64,000 bases of DNA from positions 19,344,001-19,408,000 of the forward strand of contig CM114274.1 in assembly GCA_050084515.1 (NCBI GenBank), read 5' to 3'. The notes under the pieces were generated by a model. The model worked only from the letters and a program-made list of their open reading frames with translations. It had not been told where the DNA came from and did not search any database. Source of the DNA: Blasia pusilla (Eukaryota; Marchantiophyta; Marchantiopsida; Blasiales). The position numbers and the translations under genes were made by a program. Each line of letters starts with the position of its first letter. Position 1 is the first letter of the stretch. Positions 11,021-21,800 of this stretch are shown piece by piece.

Positions 11021-11329
11021 TAAGATCCAATCTCTCTACACCATATCACACTATAGCTCTCAAAGTTGTGCACTCTCTCTCATGTCAAACCAAACCCACT
11101 CTCCTAATGACAGGCTTGGGTTACACTCACAAGACAAGGGACCATAGCTCTGCCGCCTTATGCCAAGAGGCTCAACAAAGAGAGAATGAACTCTCAAGCT
11201 CTCTCTCTTGGAGGTATATCCCCATCCCTCTCCCAAGCCCTCTCAACGATAACCTATGCTCGCAGGTCATCTCCTTGGCTCTTGACCTGCTATAGCGGGT
11301 CAAGGGCCACTTCCCAAAGTGGAAAGTCA
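11021..11329 (+). repeat. 309-bp direct repeat, copy 1
   Basis: This segment recurs at 11,478-11,786 (offset 457) with only scattered differences. Both copies start with TAAGATCCAATCTCTCT and end with CCAAAGTGGAAAGTCA. They precede a Gypsy gag start at about 12,054, so they may be an internally duplicated LTR or two partial LTRs. No TG...CA ends were identified. Confidence 0.8.
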
Positions 11330-11477
11330 CCAACAATTGGGAGGGGCATATTATGCGCATACACATCGCTACACATATATCGATGTCATCGAACACACAC
11401 ACAAACACACACGATCCCATGGTAACTCATGGCATCCATACACAAAGGCGAGAAGTACTAAAATACCTCCAATAAAG

Positions 11478-11786
11478 TAAGATCCAATCTCTCTCTACAC
11501 CCTCTCACACCATAGCTCTTAAAGGTGTGCACTCTCTCTCATATCAAACCAAACCCACTCTCCTAATGAGAGTCTTGGGTTACACTCACAAGGCAAGGGA
11601 CCATAGCTCCGCCGCCTTATGCCAAGAGGTTCAACAAAGAGAGAATAAGCTCTCAAGCACTCTCTCTTGGAGGTATACCCCTCCCTCTCCCAAACCCTCT
11701 CAACGGTAACCTATGCTCATATGTCACCTCCTTGGCTTTTGACCTGCTGTAGCGGGTCAAGGGTCACTTCCCAAAGTGGAAAGTCA
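11478..11786 (+). repeat. 309-bp direct repeat, copy 2
   Basis: Second copy of the 11,021-11,329 unit. The 148-bp spacer between copies contains a CA-rich stretch near 11,395-11,410. Confidence 0.8.
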
Positions 11787-12053
11787 ACTATCCCTAATAT
11801 GGAAACTTACCTGAAATAGTAAGTTTCTCTATATGGCTCTAAATGAGCCGAAACGAAGGGAAAACCTGCTCTCTCAGGTTTCCGAGGGCCTCAACAGGTC
11901 ATCCTCGACCTCATAGGCCTATCCTCCACTACTCGTGCAGACGCTTTGCTAGATCCCACCGATCTATCCTAACAGTCGTGATAGAAGAGTGTAGAGGAGT
12001 GTGTTAGTGATCCACCAAACACATTGGGTGGTCCTTCTAGTTGGGTGTACAAG

Positions 12054-12395
12054 ATGGACGATCCGGGTAGAGGACCGCGTAGGTTTTTGGGTGCTATAGG
12101 CACTATAGAGTTACACGACTTCATTGCGGAGTTTAGGAGTTAGTGTGACTCACAGCGGGCTAGGAACTCGAGAGAGTTCAACCCGCTTACAGCATGGAAC
12201 GGAATGTTCCAACATTTAGAGGGGGCATCCATAGATGATTATCATGAGTTCTCGCATAGATATGCCCACGAGATTGAAGTCTGGAGACTCTACTACATTG
12301 TTTTTGATCAAACATACGAAAAAGTGACATTCAAAGAACATAAGAAAGAAATATGGAAACACCAAGGAGAGGATGCTAAAAGGAAATGGAGGTGA
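12054..12395 (+). pseudogene. Gag start of a third Gypsy-like element (fragment)
   Basis: From an ATG at 12,054 the plus strand reads MDDPGRGPRRFLGAIGTIEL, a stop at about 12,141, then FNPLTAWNGMFQHLEGASID and FSHRYAHEIEVWRLYYI. The amphipathic, Trp/Tyr-containing pattern ahead of a capsid is typical of Gypsy gag. Upstream lie the 309-bp repeats. Coding character ends by 12,400, so only the beginning of the element survives. Confidence 0.5.
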
Positions 12396-12399
12396 GGAT

Positions 12400-13328
12400 C
12401 ACACAATACATGTATCAAAGGATTGAGAGAAGGCAAGACAACCCAAGGCAACCATGTATGCAAACTTAGAATTCTATGAATTTGTTCAAGGTACATTGTA
12501 GAGAGCGGTGTCGCAAAGATAAGGTTTCCCTATCCAACTCGTGCAATTTTCGAGGTGACATATTATGATGCTTATTAATGGCACATGTACCAAGGAACTA
12601 CCGAAACACGGAAAAAATATGTAACATATATATGCCGGACTAATCCAAAAGAAAACTGTCATTGAATGACGATGGAACATGCATCGGCCCCTTGCCGTCA
12701 TTCACCGATTGACACTCCCTAGTCTAACCTCATAGACCCTGACCCTGAACCCTGACGCGAAGCTCGGATCATCATCGCTCTGCATTCCGGTTGTTGCGAT
12801 GTCTGTTGGCGATGGGGAGGTCTTAGAATGAAAGGTAGAACCGTACAAGCACGAAACCAGGGACACAGGGCGTTCGAAAGTTCTCTGTGTCTCTGTTCGA
12901 AAGAGAAAGCCGTGCAAAGCAAGCTGGCGTGCGACAGCAGCGAACGAAATCAAATGAGTTTAGCCTTTACCTTGACGGGTGTGAAAGTGACGACGTGATG
13001 TCAAAGACGTAGAGGCCCGCTTTGTGGCGCTTTTCTTGTCGGTCGAGCGGAAATTTCATGGCACGCTCCGAATTCCCGCGTCCAAACGTGCAGGAATTCC
13101 CTGATGCCAGTCTTGCACACTCCCATTCAAATCAAACAATAAGAAATTGGTGACGTGGAATTGCTTCGGTTGCTCATGGGCGTTTCACCTCGAAGTGTCT
13201 TTGACAAAATGTAGCCGGGCAGATCGCGCTACCGTGAAACTGAGGCGGTCTGCTGGGGTTCATTCGTTTCCAGCCAGCGGCAAAGTGGGGGGGGGAGGCG
13301 TTGGCGCGTAAAGGATAAACAGTGGAAA
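12400..13328. promoter_or_regulatory. Intergenic region and presumed HRQ1 promoter/5' UTR
   Basis: No gene was recognised here. The last 300 bases before the HRQ1 start are GC-richer and contain a run of nine G at 13,288-13,296. No clear TATA box near the start was identified; promoter status is inferred from position only. Confidence 0.35.
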
Positions 13329-15810
13329 ATGAACAAAGAACGGGAGCTGCACGTTCGAACAATCGATGGTCATAGTATTTTAGTGACATTGAGTGCAGAG
13401 GACACGGTGCAACACCTCAAAGTTCACTTGGAACAATTGAATTGGCCTCCAGCTGTGGAATCACTATCATCGCACTGCCATATTTACCTCCAAGTACTAT
13501 CTTCATGCTCTTAAGTGATTTTTAGCTCTACCTTTTTTCTTAAGATAGTTATATTTGCTTCAATTACGTTGGATGGTGTGGATTGTCTTTGAGGTGTCAT
13601 GTTTGGAAAAGGAAATTGTAGCGATCACGTCTTAGAGAGTAAGCTGAAAATTCACAAGCGATTACTACGGATGTCAGTCAGCTCCAATTACGTGAGCCCG
13701 ATATGCTCGTGCTGGCTGTGTAAATGATGACGGTTGCAGACACAAAAATAGGATTTTTACAGGATCTCCTGAGCTTACCCTTTCACTCTGTACGGGGGAT
13801 GGTACTGAAAGTTGTTGTATTGGGCAGGGAAGGAAACTCGACACGTCCAGGCAAGTTGGCTCTTTACCTGTGGGAGCGGGCAAATTTCTTGTTCTAGTTC
13901 CTTATACAAGAAAGATTAGAACGAAGTACTCATCGTTGGGTGGAAGGAGGTGTGAGAGGGACTGTGAAAATGAAGCTGGCCAAAACGAGTTAGGGTCGGC
14001 ATCGGAACAAAGGCATGAGGAAACCAATTCTTCATCAGCAGCTACGCAGCCATCTGATGGAGGGACGACAGATTTACAGCAGAAGAATATGGATCCCTCT
14101 GAGGCACTCTGGCACACAATAGCCAGGGATTTGGCCGCTGTAAATTCTGAATCTCAAGAATCTCAGGCTACCGAAGCGGTTGTATTTGGGAAAAATGCCA
14201 GCTCTTGTGAATACGTCCCGTCTGTAAGTAATCACACCATCAGATTAGGAGCTGGGAAGATACGTTCCACAGCGGAGGAGGTGTTGCAAGATCAGGAAGA
14301 GTTACAAGAACGAAAAGAATCCGCCACAGGAAGGAAAAAGCGGCCAAGAGACACGACTGGGACAAGTGGGGATAAAAGAACCGCAACGAGTTCAGCAGGA
14401 AACACTACTCTTCATAAAAGTTTGAAAGACACCCATACCAAAAATGATTCTTCACACGAGGAAGTTCTCGATCGAACTGAACAATCAGTTGCAAGAAATG
14501 CCATGACAGCGAACCTTGGTAAACGGAAAAGTGATAGTAATGTCTTGGGTCTTCCCCCAGCTCTGGAGATGTGCACCCGTCTTTTCGCCTCGCTCAATAC
14601 AGTCTGTGGATTCCTGCAAAATCATCATATACAAGCAACATGGCAGAACGTCAAGCAAGCCTTGCAGCAATTCTATTGTCCTGAAGCTGATGTGGTGACT
14701 GCGGAGGATATTCAACACCTAGCTGACTTGTGCCCAAATGTACGGATCATTTCTAAGCTAAAATTTGCTTCCCCAGCTGTCAACCTACTCCAGCTCAAGT
14801 ATTTCTATGCGTGTACAGCTGAACACCATGAAGAAGCCAGAATAGAATGCGTGAGTAGTAGTAGAGGACTTGCCAGTCAATTTTGTCCTCTTCCGTTTAT
14901 TTCCCATTTGGACCCCGCGTCTACATCAATAGCTAGAACCATTGATTCCCTTATGACTCAATGATATATATTTGTGCATGCCACTTAGATGTGCGTGTAT
15001 TGAAATACTTTCAGTGACTTCGAAGCATTGATGTGATTAGTGACTAATGGAAACCCCTGTGGCCCATGAAGTGCTCACTCAATATTTCTTAATGGTGCTC
15101 CATGTTGCATCTGACGTTGAGGTCATCATCTGAAACTTGCATTGGGTGTGAGCAGGTAGTGGTTTTGAGCAACCTTACCAGCGAGCGAGGAGAATCCTCA
15201 TTCTTTATAGACTTACTTGATCCTTCTGATCTGAACAAGGGAAAAGTGTGTGGTAAAAAGAGTGCAGTTATTGCTACAAATATGCTGGAAATTGGTCCAA
15301 TGGACTTGATGCCGAGTGAAAGTGAGTTCTCTCACCCTAAACCCTAGGTTCCATAGCCCTCTGAGGTCTCCGTGGACAATACATCTATTCCTTCATTTGT
15401 TCACCCAGTGGTTCCCTCATACAATTCAAGATTCAGATATATCTCATGAGACTCAGAGGTGAAAGAAAATTCTCTCAAAGTGAGAAGAAAGACATGTCAT
15501 GTAGACAAAACAGTGGGGATGACATTGGGGATGAAGAGCCCTGTCCCTTCAAAAACATCTTCCAAAAGACAGTTGGATCTTCGTACTAGAGACCTCCTTC
15601 GTCAAAATTCTTAAGTGGTTAAGAGTTGAGCAGTTTAAAGAGGATTCACTTGTAACTACCTTCTTTTGGCTAGATGTCATGTTTCTAACTGAAAGCCTTC
15701 GTTTTTGTGCAGTTTGTAAACGATTTTCTGATAGGGCAATCATCAGGGTAGTTCGCAGGAGGCAGCAAGCATTTCAGACAGCTCTAGCAGACATACTCCA
15801 ATATTTGCAG
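13329..15810 (+). CDS. HRQ1: HRQ1 exons 1-4: ubiquitin-like domain and linker
   Basis: Exon 1 encodes a beta-grasp start ([20 protein letters not shown]). Exon 2 continues with [20 protein letters not shown] and VLVPYTRK, the end of a ubiquitin-like fold, then a Ser/Glu/Lys-rich linker and a more ordered block with [20 protein letters not shown] and [12 protein letters not shown]. Exons 3 and 4 join in phase 1 and end with basic [19 protein letters not shown]. Introns are 334, 305 and 391 nt. The ATG at 13,329 was chosen because it opens the ubiquitin-like strand directly. Exon 2 could instead start at 13,763, but only 13,828 keeps the frame. Confidence 0.85.
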
Positions 15811-18800
15811 GTATGGTTTTCTAAACTATTAATAACGAGATGGAGATCCAACTGTCTTGTGGAAGGTGCTATTGAAGGGACAGGGCTCTTCATCCCCAAT
15901 GTCATCCCCACTGTTTTGTCTACATGACATGTCTTTCTTCTCACTTTTCTGTCAATCAGATGCTCTTAATGAGTACCCACAGCATAAGGAGGCGGTCAAG
16001 TTTATGTTCTCTGCCTTAAAGCCAGCTTCACCTTAAACCCGTGTTTCCATCTCATCAGCCCCGTAACTTAGTTTCTTTCCAGAACTAAGCTATGTAGTAT
16101 GACTATAAGTGAGCTGAAAATGATACCATCTCTACATATGATTGAAAAAAAGCAAACTAAATTAGATGTTTTGCTGTTTAATGGACTTTGGAGAGGGCTG
16201 TGTAGAGGACGTTTGAACCCAGCATAAAGGACATTTTCAGGAGATATATGGAATAACTTCGTGTCGCCAACCATCTTCTAACTGCCTTCAAAATATCAAT
16301 GTGCTAAAATACTGACAATAGTCACCACTTGGTAGGACAAATCATCCCGAGTGAAATACTATTGATTACCTCCACTAGTTAACTTGATATCATTGACTTA
16401 GAAGAGTTGTTACTGGGGGTGGATGGGGAAGCACTATCATCGACTTGTAGAGATCTCTTCACAACAGCATACTGGGAACATCGGTTCAATGTGGAAATCA
16501 ACATTCAGTCTGCAACTGTACAGTGATAATCTCTGGTAGCTGTGGAATAAATAAGGAAAAAGAGTGAACTAAAATGGTTATGTCTGAATCTCAAATGAAA
16601 TTAGAAAAAAATATGCATGTATTTGTGTATGGGAGATGAATCAACAAAATGATTCATTGTCGGCATGGACCTGATAGGGCTATAAATAAGAAGAAAGGTA
16701 ATCTGATCAAGGCCATGGAAGAGTCTGCTTGAGTAAGGAAATCAATTAAAACATCGAATCAAGATCAGGTCGTATTAGGGTAGAGTTATTGTATGAATTA
16801 AGTGTTTTCACCTTCTGGAATCAGATTGATGAAAAAATAGACTGAATCAATGCGCTCTTTAAAGAGCAGAAGAAAGGAAATGAGTTTTATTCTGAAATTT
16901 AACCTTCAAAGCTTGATTTTCCCTTTAGAGTGAGAACCAATTTTGCTTCGAATTTGATTAAGAAGTATCTTACAAATTTTGGGATACAAGGGAACAAGAG
17001 ATAGACTATTGATCACATATGAAAACCTGCCAGTTTACATACAAACAATGAAAGAAAAACTATATTTATTGTCCATGGAGACTCAGAGGGCCATGGGACT
17101 TAGTTTTTCAAGTTGTACAGCAGTTGGACAAAAAAAAAGCGTTACGAGCATGGTCCTTTGTGTCAGTTATGCCGTCTAGCTTTCAATGACTTATGTAAGA
17201 ACTTACCAATCTGAGCCTGGTCCTGTCTAGCCATGAGACTTCAAAGGCAGGAAGTTGGAAGAGATCAGGAAGTTCTGATCTAATGTGATTGTGGAAACTG
17301 CAGTGTCAAAGATGATGCTATTCATCAAGAATGAGCCCTGAGTTGCAATGTCTCCACAATCTGTCTTCTCATTTCTTTTGTGAGACTTTTGTTTTCTCGA
17401 TCTCAAGGTCAGTTCAACTAAATCTGTATTTAGTGAATGCATGATGGAATTTTGTGGGTATGGGGGCAAGGATGTAAGTTAGCTACGTCATGGATCTCCC
17501 AGTGTTTATGAGGGTGTGGTACTATGTCTTCCTTTCAAAAAGTTTTGGAGCCTTATTGGCGATAAGAATAGAGATGAAATAGTCTGCTAATCTTTTTCCC
17601 TCTATGCATGTTCTGTTTAAACCTAAGTTTGATCAGCTTTTTAACTGGGGTCAAAAGTCTACCATCGCTAAAGTTTACTCAGTTTTAGTTCCTTGTTGCT
17701 ACTTAAAGTCTTTCTGTCAAATGGACACTCTGTCAAATGCCTTTTTGAAGCCAACGAAACATCAGAAAAGTTTTCCTGGCTTGTGACTAGTTCTGGTCTT
17801 GAATGTTTCTTCAACCAGTACCCTAAGTGTGAGAAGGGGATCAATCAAGGGTGTGATGTGATCTTCTGAAACCAGCTTGTCGTCTGGCTCAGACATTCTT
17901 ATCATCCGCCCAATCACTTAGTTTCCTTTCTAACAGTAGACCATAGAGTTTGGTCATGAGGGAACTCACCATGATAGTTCTGTAGTTAGAAGCTAATTTT
18001 GGGTCCCTAGCCTTAAAGAGTGGGCATATAGTACTCATTTGCCATTCTGGTTGGAATCCTTGTTAAAGTGCAGTATTGAACATTCTAGTGAGTGTTGGAG
18101 CTAGTACCTGGTCTGCAAATTTGAACATTTGAGCCTGGCACCCTCGATCATGTTCTGGTTTTTGGTGTAGCCTTCAGTGTCCTGATGTAACTTCTTCAAG
18201 AGTGGAGAGGTCTGCTAGTTCCTAGTTCCAGTTGGTTTGGTTGATGGGAGCAGTGATGTGAGAGTGGTAGTGTTGGTTGCTGTATGAGGTCCAGATCTGG
18301 AAATCCTTGAGTGGGATGTTATTTGGTCCATTCTTGAATACTGTCCAAAAATGAGTGCTCCCCTCTAGCAACAGAGATTGATCTGCTGTAGAAGAGCGTT
18401 TATGTTGGGCCTGGACCTTTCCTAGTGGAGCTACTACATGGGGAAGATAAACCTCTCCTAAAATCAGAACCTAACGTACAGATAGAAAGTTACTTTTCAA
18501 AAGAAGAGTTACTGAGGGAATATTTTTTTCTGATCCCACTGTTGTAATTTCAACATTTTGTGCCACACCATCTCCAACTTTGCACTGCTATAGTAGTCTC
18601 AGTGGCACTTTACCTCTGAATGAAAATTTCACCTGAAGGCTGATCTGCTAGCTGGAAGAGAACTGATTTGGCTTTCAAATCATGAGAAAGTGCTACAGTA
18701 GATGAGGTATACCCAGGTAGAGCGTGACAGATTAGAAGTAGGATGCTCTTTGCAATCAGATAGAAAAGAAAATAGTGTAATTGCAAAGTACTTACACAGT

Positions 18801-21800
18801 TACAAACAACATGAATGAAGGAAGTGATTTCTTGACCATTTGGACCCACTAGAGCCATGGGACTCTGATTTACAGAGTTTGCAACATCTGAGCAGGACAA
18901 TGTGGAGAAGAGGACGTTCTATGAAATCCATTGTTCCAGTTACTGATCCCTATTTTGGAAGTTAGATCAACAGACCTAGCTTCAGCTAACCCATCCATGA
19001 TTTCAGCGTGCACAACCAGCAAATCAGTTTACAGCTCACTTGTCTAGCCAGACCCCTATTCTGATGTGACTCTCCTTACAATCTATCAACTCCCAAGAAG
19101 GATTCTAAACAACCACATCCTGTACTCACTAGACAGATCCTCACTTGTCTCCTGCTCAGAGATCAAATATGGCTCCCATTCTCTTGAGCTCAAAGAATCT
19201 CCTTCAGCTGGCTGAATAAAACGACCTGCCTTCAATTGACACACAACTCAGTCGCACTTTCTCTCTGATTGCAAGGCTACTTACAATACAAGGTATTCCA
19301 GAAGTAGTCGGGGTTGACTTTGTGGCAATCTCATTCAATGTTCTCATTTATGAAAGAGATGTCCCTTATATGTTTTTGCCTGAAGGGATTTTTTTTTTGT
19401 TGAGGTTTTGCAGGGAAGTGAAGCCCTTATGACTGATGGTTTCAACAATTTATCTTTGAAAGACTTTATACAAGCTGCAAAGGCACTTAGCAAAGAGAGG
19501 GTTGATCGGCCTCTGGAATTATCTCTTCCAAGGCCACCTCGGGGTCACCCAAAAGTAGCTAGGTGTACGGTGAGTGTGTCCCTTTATTTTTTTGAGGATG
19601 TGAAATGCATAATGAATTATCTGGTTTTTTTTCTCTCCCCATGAGCAACCAAGAGGTCATGGGAAGGAAAATTACACCATTAGGTAGGGCTGATCATTCT
19701 ATTTAATATCACTACAGCCTGCACCATTCTACTGTCTGTTCTTTTGCATGGGAGCAGTGGGGCTTGCTGACTTTTGCTTCAACTTTGGTCCATCATGGTC
19801 ATATGTGATGCTAGTGTTGTTACTTATTGCTTGAAAGTTTTAAGTTCGGTGTCTGAGTCTTTGTGTATCGGTGGATATCATGTGGAATGTGTAACCAAGA
19901 TTTGTGAAAGAAGCGTGTGATATTACATGTGCAGAGTACTACAAGCCTTACTGCTTTTGAGATGCTGCAGCATTTAACAAAGAAGCTAGGATCTCTTGGG
20001 CAAGTGAGTACAATGAGTGGCAGGGATTCTGAGTTATTTACTTATTTATCAATCGGATGTGGTATGAGTAAGTAGGAGATATCTTATAATAATGTGAACC
20101 TCTTTCTATATTGATCAAGGCTAGTTCTTTAATAGATTCAAATGGCTCATTTAAAATAGGTTGTGCACTGCGAACACATAAAACGCCGCGAGGCTGCCTA
20201 CGGCGAACTACAACAGACTCTTACGAGTCATACAAGTACTGCTTTGGATCAGATGGGAATCTCTAAAATCTACACTCACCAGGTCGTCTTCCCTATCAAG
20301 TTCTCCTCTGACATCTTGGAATTGGTTTTGTGAGAGTGCCTGTCTTCATGTTGGTAGGAACCAGGTGACTCCTCAAAGGAGGCAAGTTCATGTATTGCTC
20401 CTTGGAGGATTGTAGTAGAGGCAGCTAATTTACTCTCCAAATATTCGATATGCATTGGTGAATGACTTTATACTGAGCTCTTTATGGAGAGGAGTTGCAG
20501 GCAGAAGCGATCAATGCAGCACTTGGACAAAACGACGTGATTATTGCTACATCTACAGCAAGTGGAAAATCACTCTGCTACAATATACCTGTTCTTGACG
20601 AGCTTTATAAAAATCTGGACTCTTGTGCAATGTACTTGTTTCCTACCAAGGTAAGGAGCCCTGCATAGTTGAATTCAGAACTCAGCCAACAATTCATTTC
20701 TGATCGTCATTTTGGCTGTCTGATGCTCAATGAAGACAAGGGTTTGGACGTACAGTGATCCTAAGCATTGGAGAATAGAAGCAATGGGAGGGGGTGGTTG
20801 ATCAAGCTTTCATTTGGTTATGAAAATTTCTTGACCCACTTGTGTTGTTGGTTGTTACGAGCTGTAGTGTGTTATATTAGGAGAGTCAGGCCTAAATACC
20901 AATTAGGGTGATGAAGCTGCTACGTGTGGGGTTGGTGTATTGTGAAAGATTGCCCATACATCTAGTGTGTACTATTGTGTCCTCCACTTTAGTTTTATTA
21001 GGATTTGTGTCAAATAAGTGGGCTCCTGGGATTCCACATTCCGTACCCCAAAATTCTGGACTCCTCTGTTGTAATAGAAGATTCAGTGCTGTGTTTGTTC
21101 CCTGGTCTCGTGCCTCTTGTCACTTGACTTTCCAGCTACAAGGCCGGTTCAAACTCTTCGTCACAAAACTTTTAGTTCCCATCATGTGTAGGTTGTAACC
21201 CATAGTGAAAGCTTGGGCCATCAAGTTAGTCCGTGTATTTCTTTGAGAAAGTGTGATGAGTTTGAAGCTAATTGCGAGAATGAAGGTTGGAAATGCCAAA
21301 GGAACTATGGTGATTTGCAGGTGGAATTTGACTAAGCAAACACAAGGGTGATACTTGTGAGGATCTGCAGGCTCTGGCTCAAGATCAGTTACGTGCTCTG
21401 GAGGACATGTCTAGGAGTATTCAACCAAAAATAGTAATGGGTGTATATGATGGGGACACTCCAAAGGATTCTCGTCTTGTATTGCGAGACTTAGCCAGAC
21501 TGGTAGGTGACACTTCTAATCACTTGGCTTTCCTGTGAGTATTAATAGCATCATTGGTCAAACTCGCAGGAGTTCAGGGCATTCCACAGTTATGACAGTT
21601 GTCTACAAGCAAGAATATTTTCATGAGAATCTCTGAAAGCAAGAATATTATATACCTTGGAATATCTGTAGTTCTTGAATTCTCACGTCCATGTGGTACA
21701 ATTTCTTTTGTTGTGAATCCTCTGCAAATCAGCTCATCACCAATCCAGACATGCTCCATGTGTCAATATTGCCTTATCATGGGCAGTTCTCTCGCATATT

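Noticed and set aside
1-12400. Envelope gene or endogenous virus in the Gypsy elements
   Set aside because: No third open frame after integrase and no membrane-protein signature; ordinary Ty3/Gypsy layout apart from the methyltransferase.
13763-13827. Alternative upstream start of HRQ1 exon 2
   Set aside because: An AG at 13,761-13,762 exists, but joining it to exon 1 shifts the frame into a stop; 13,828 keeps the ubiquitin-like fold.
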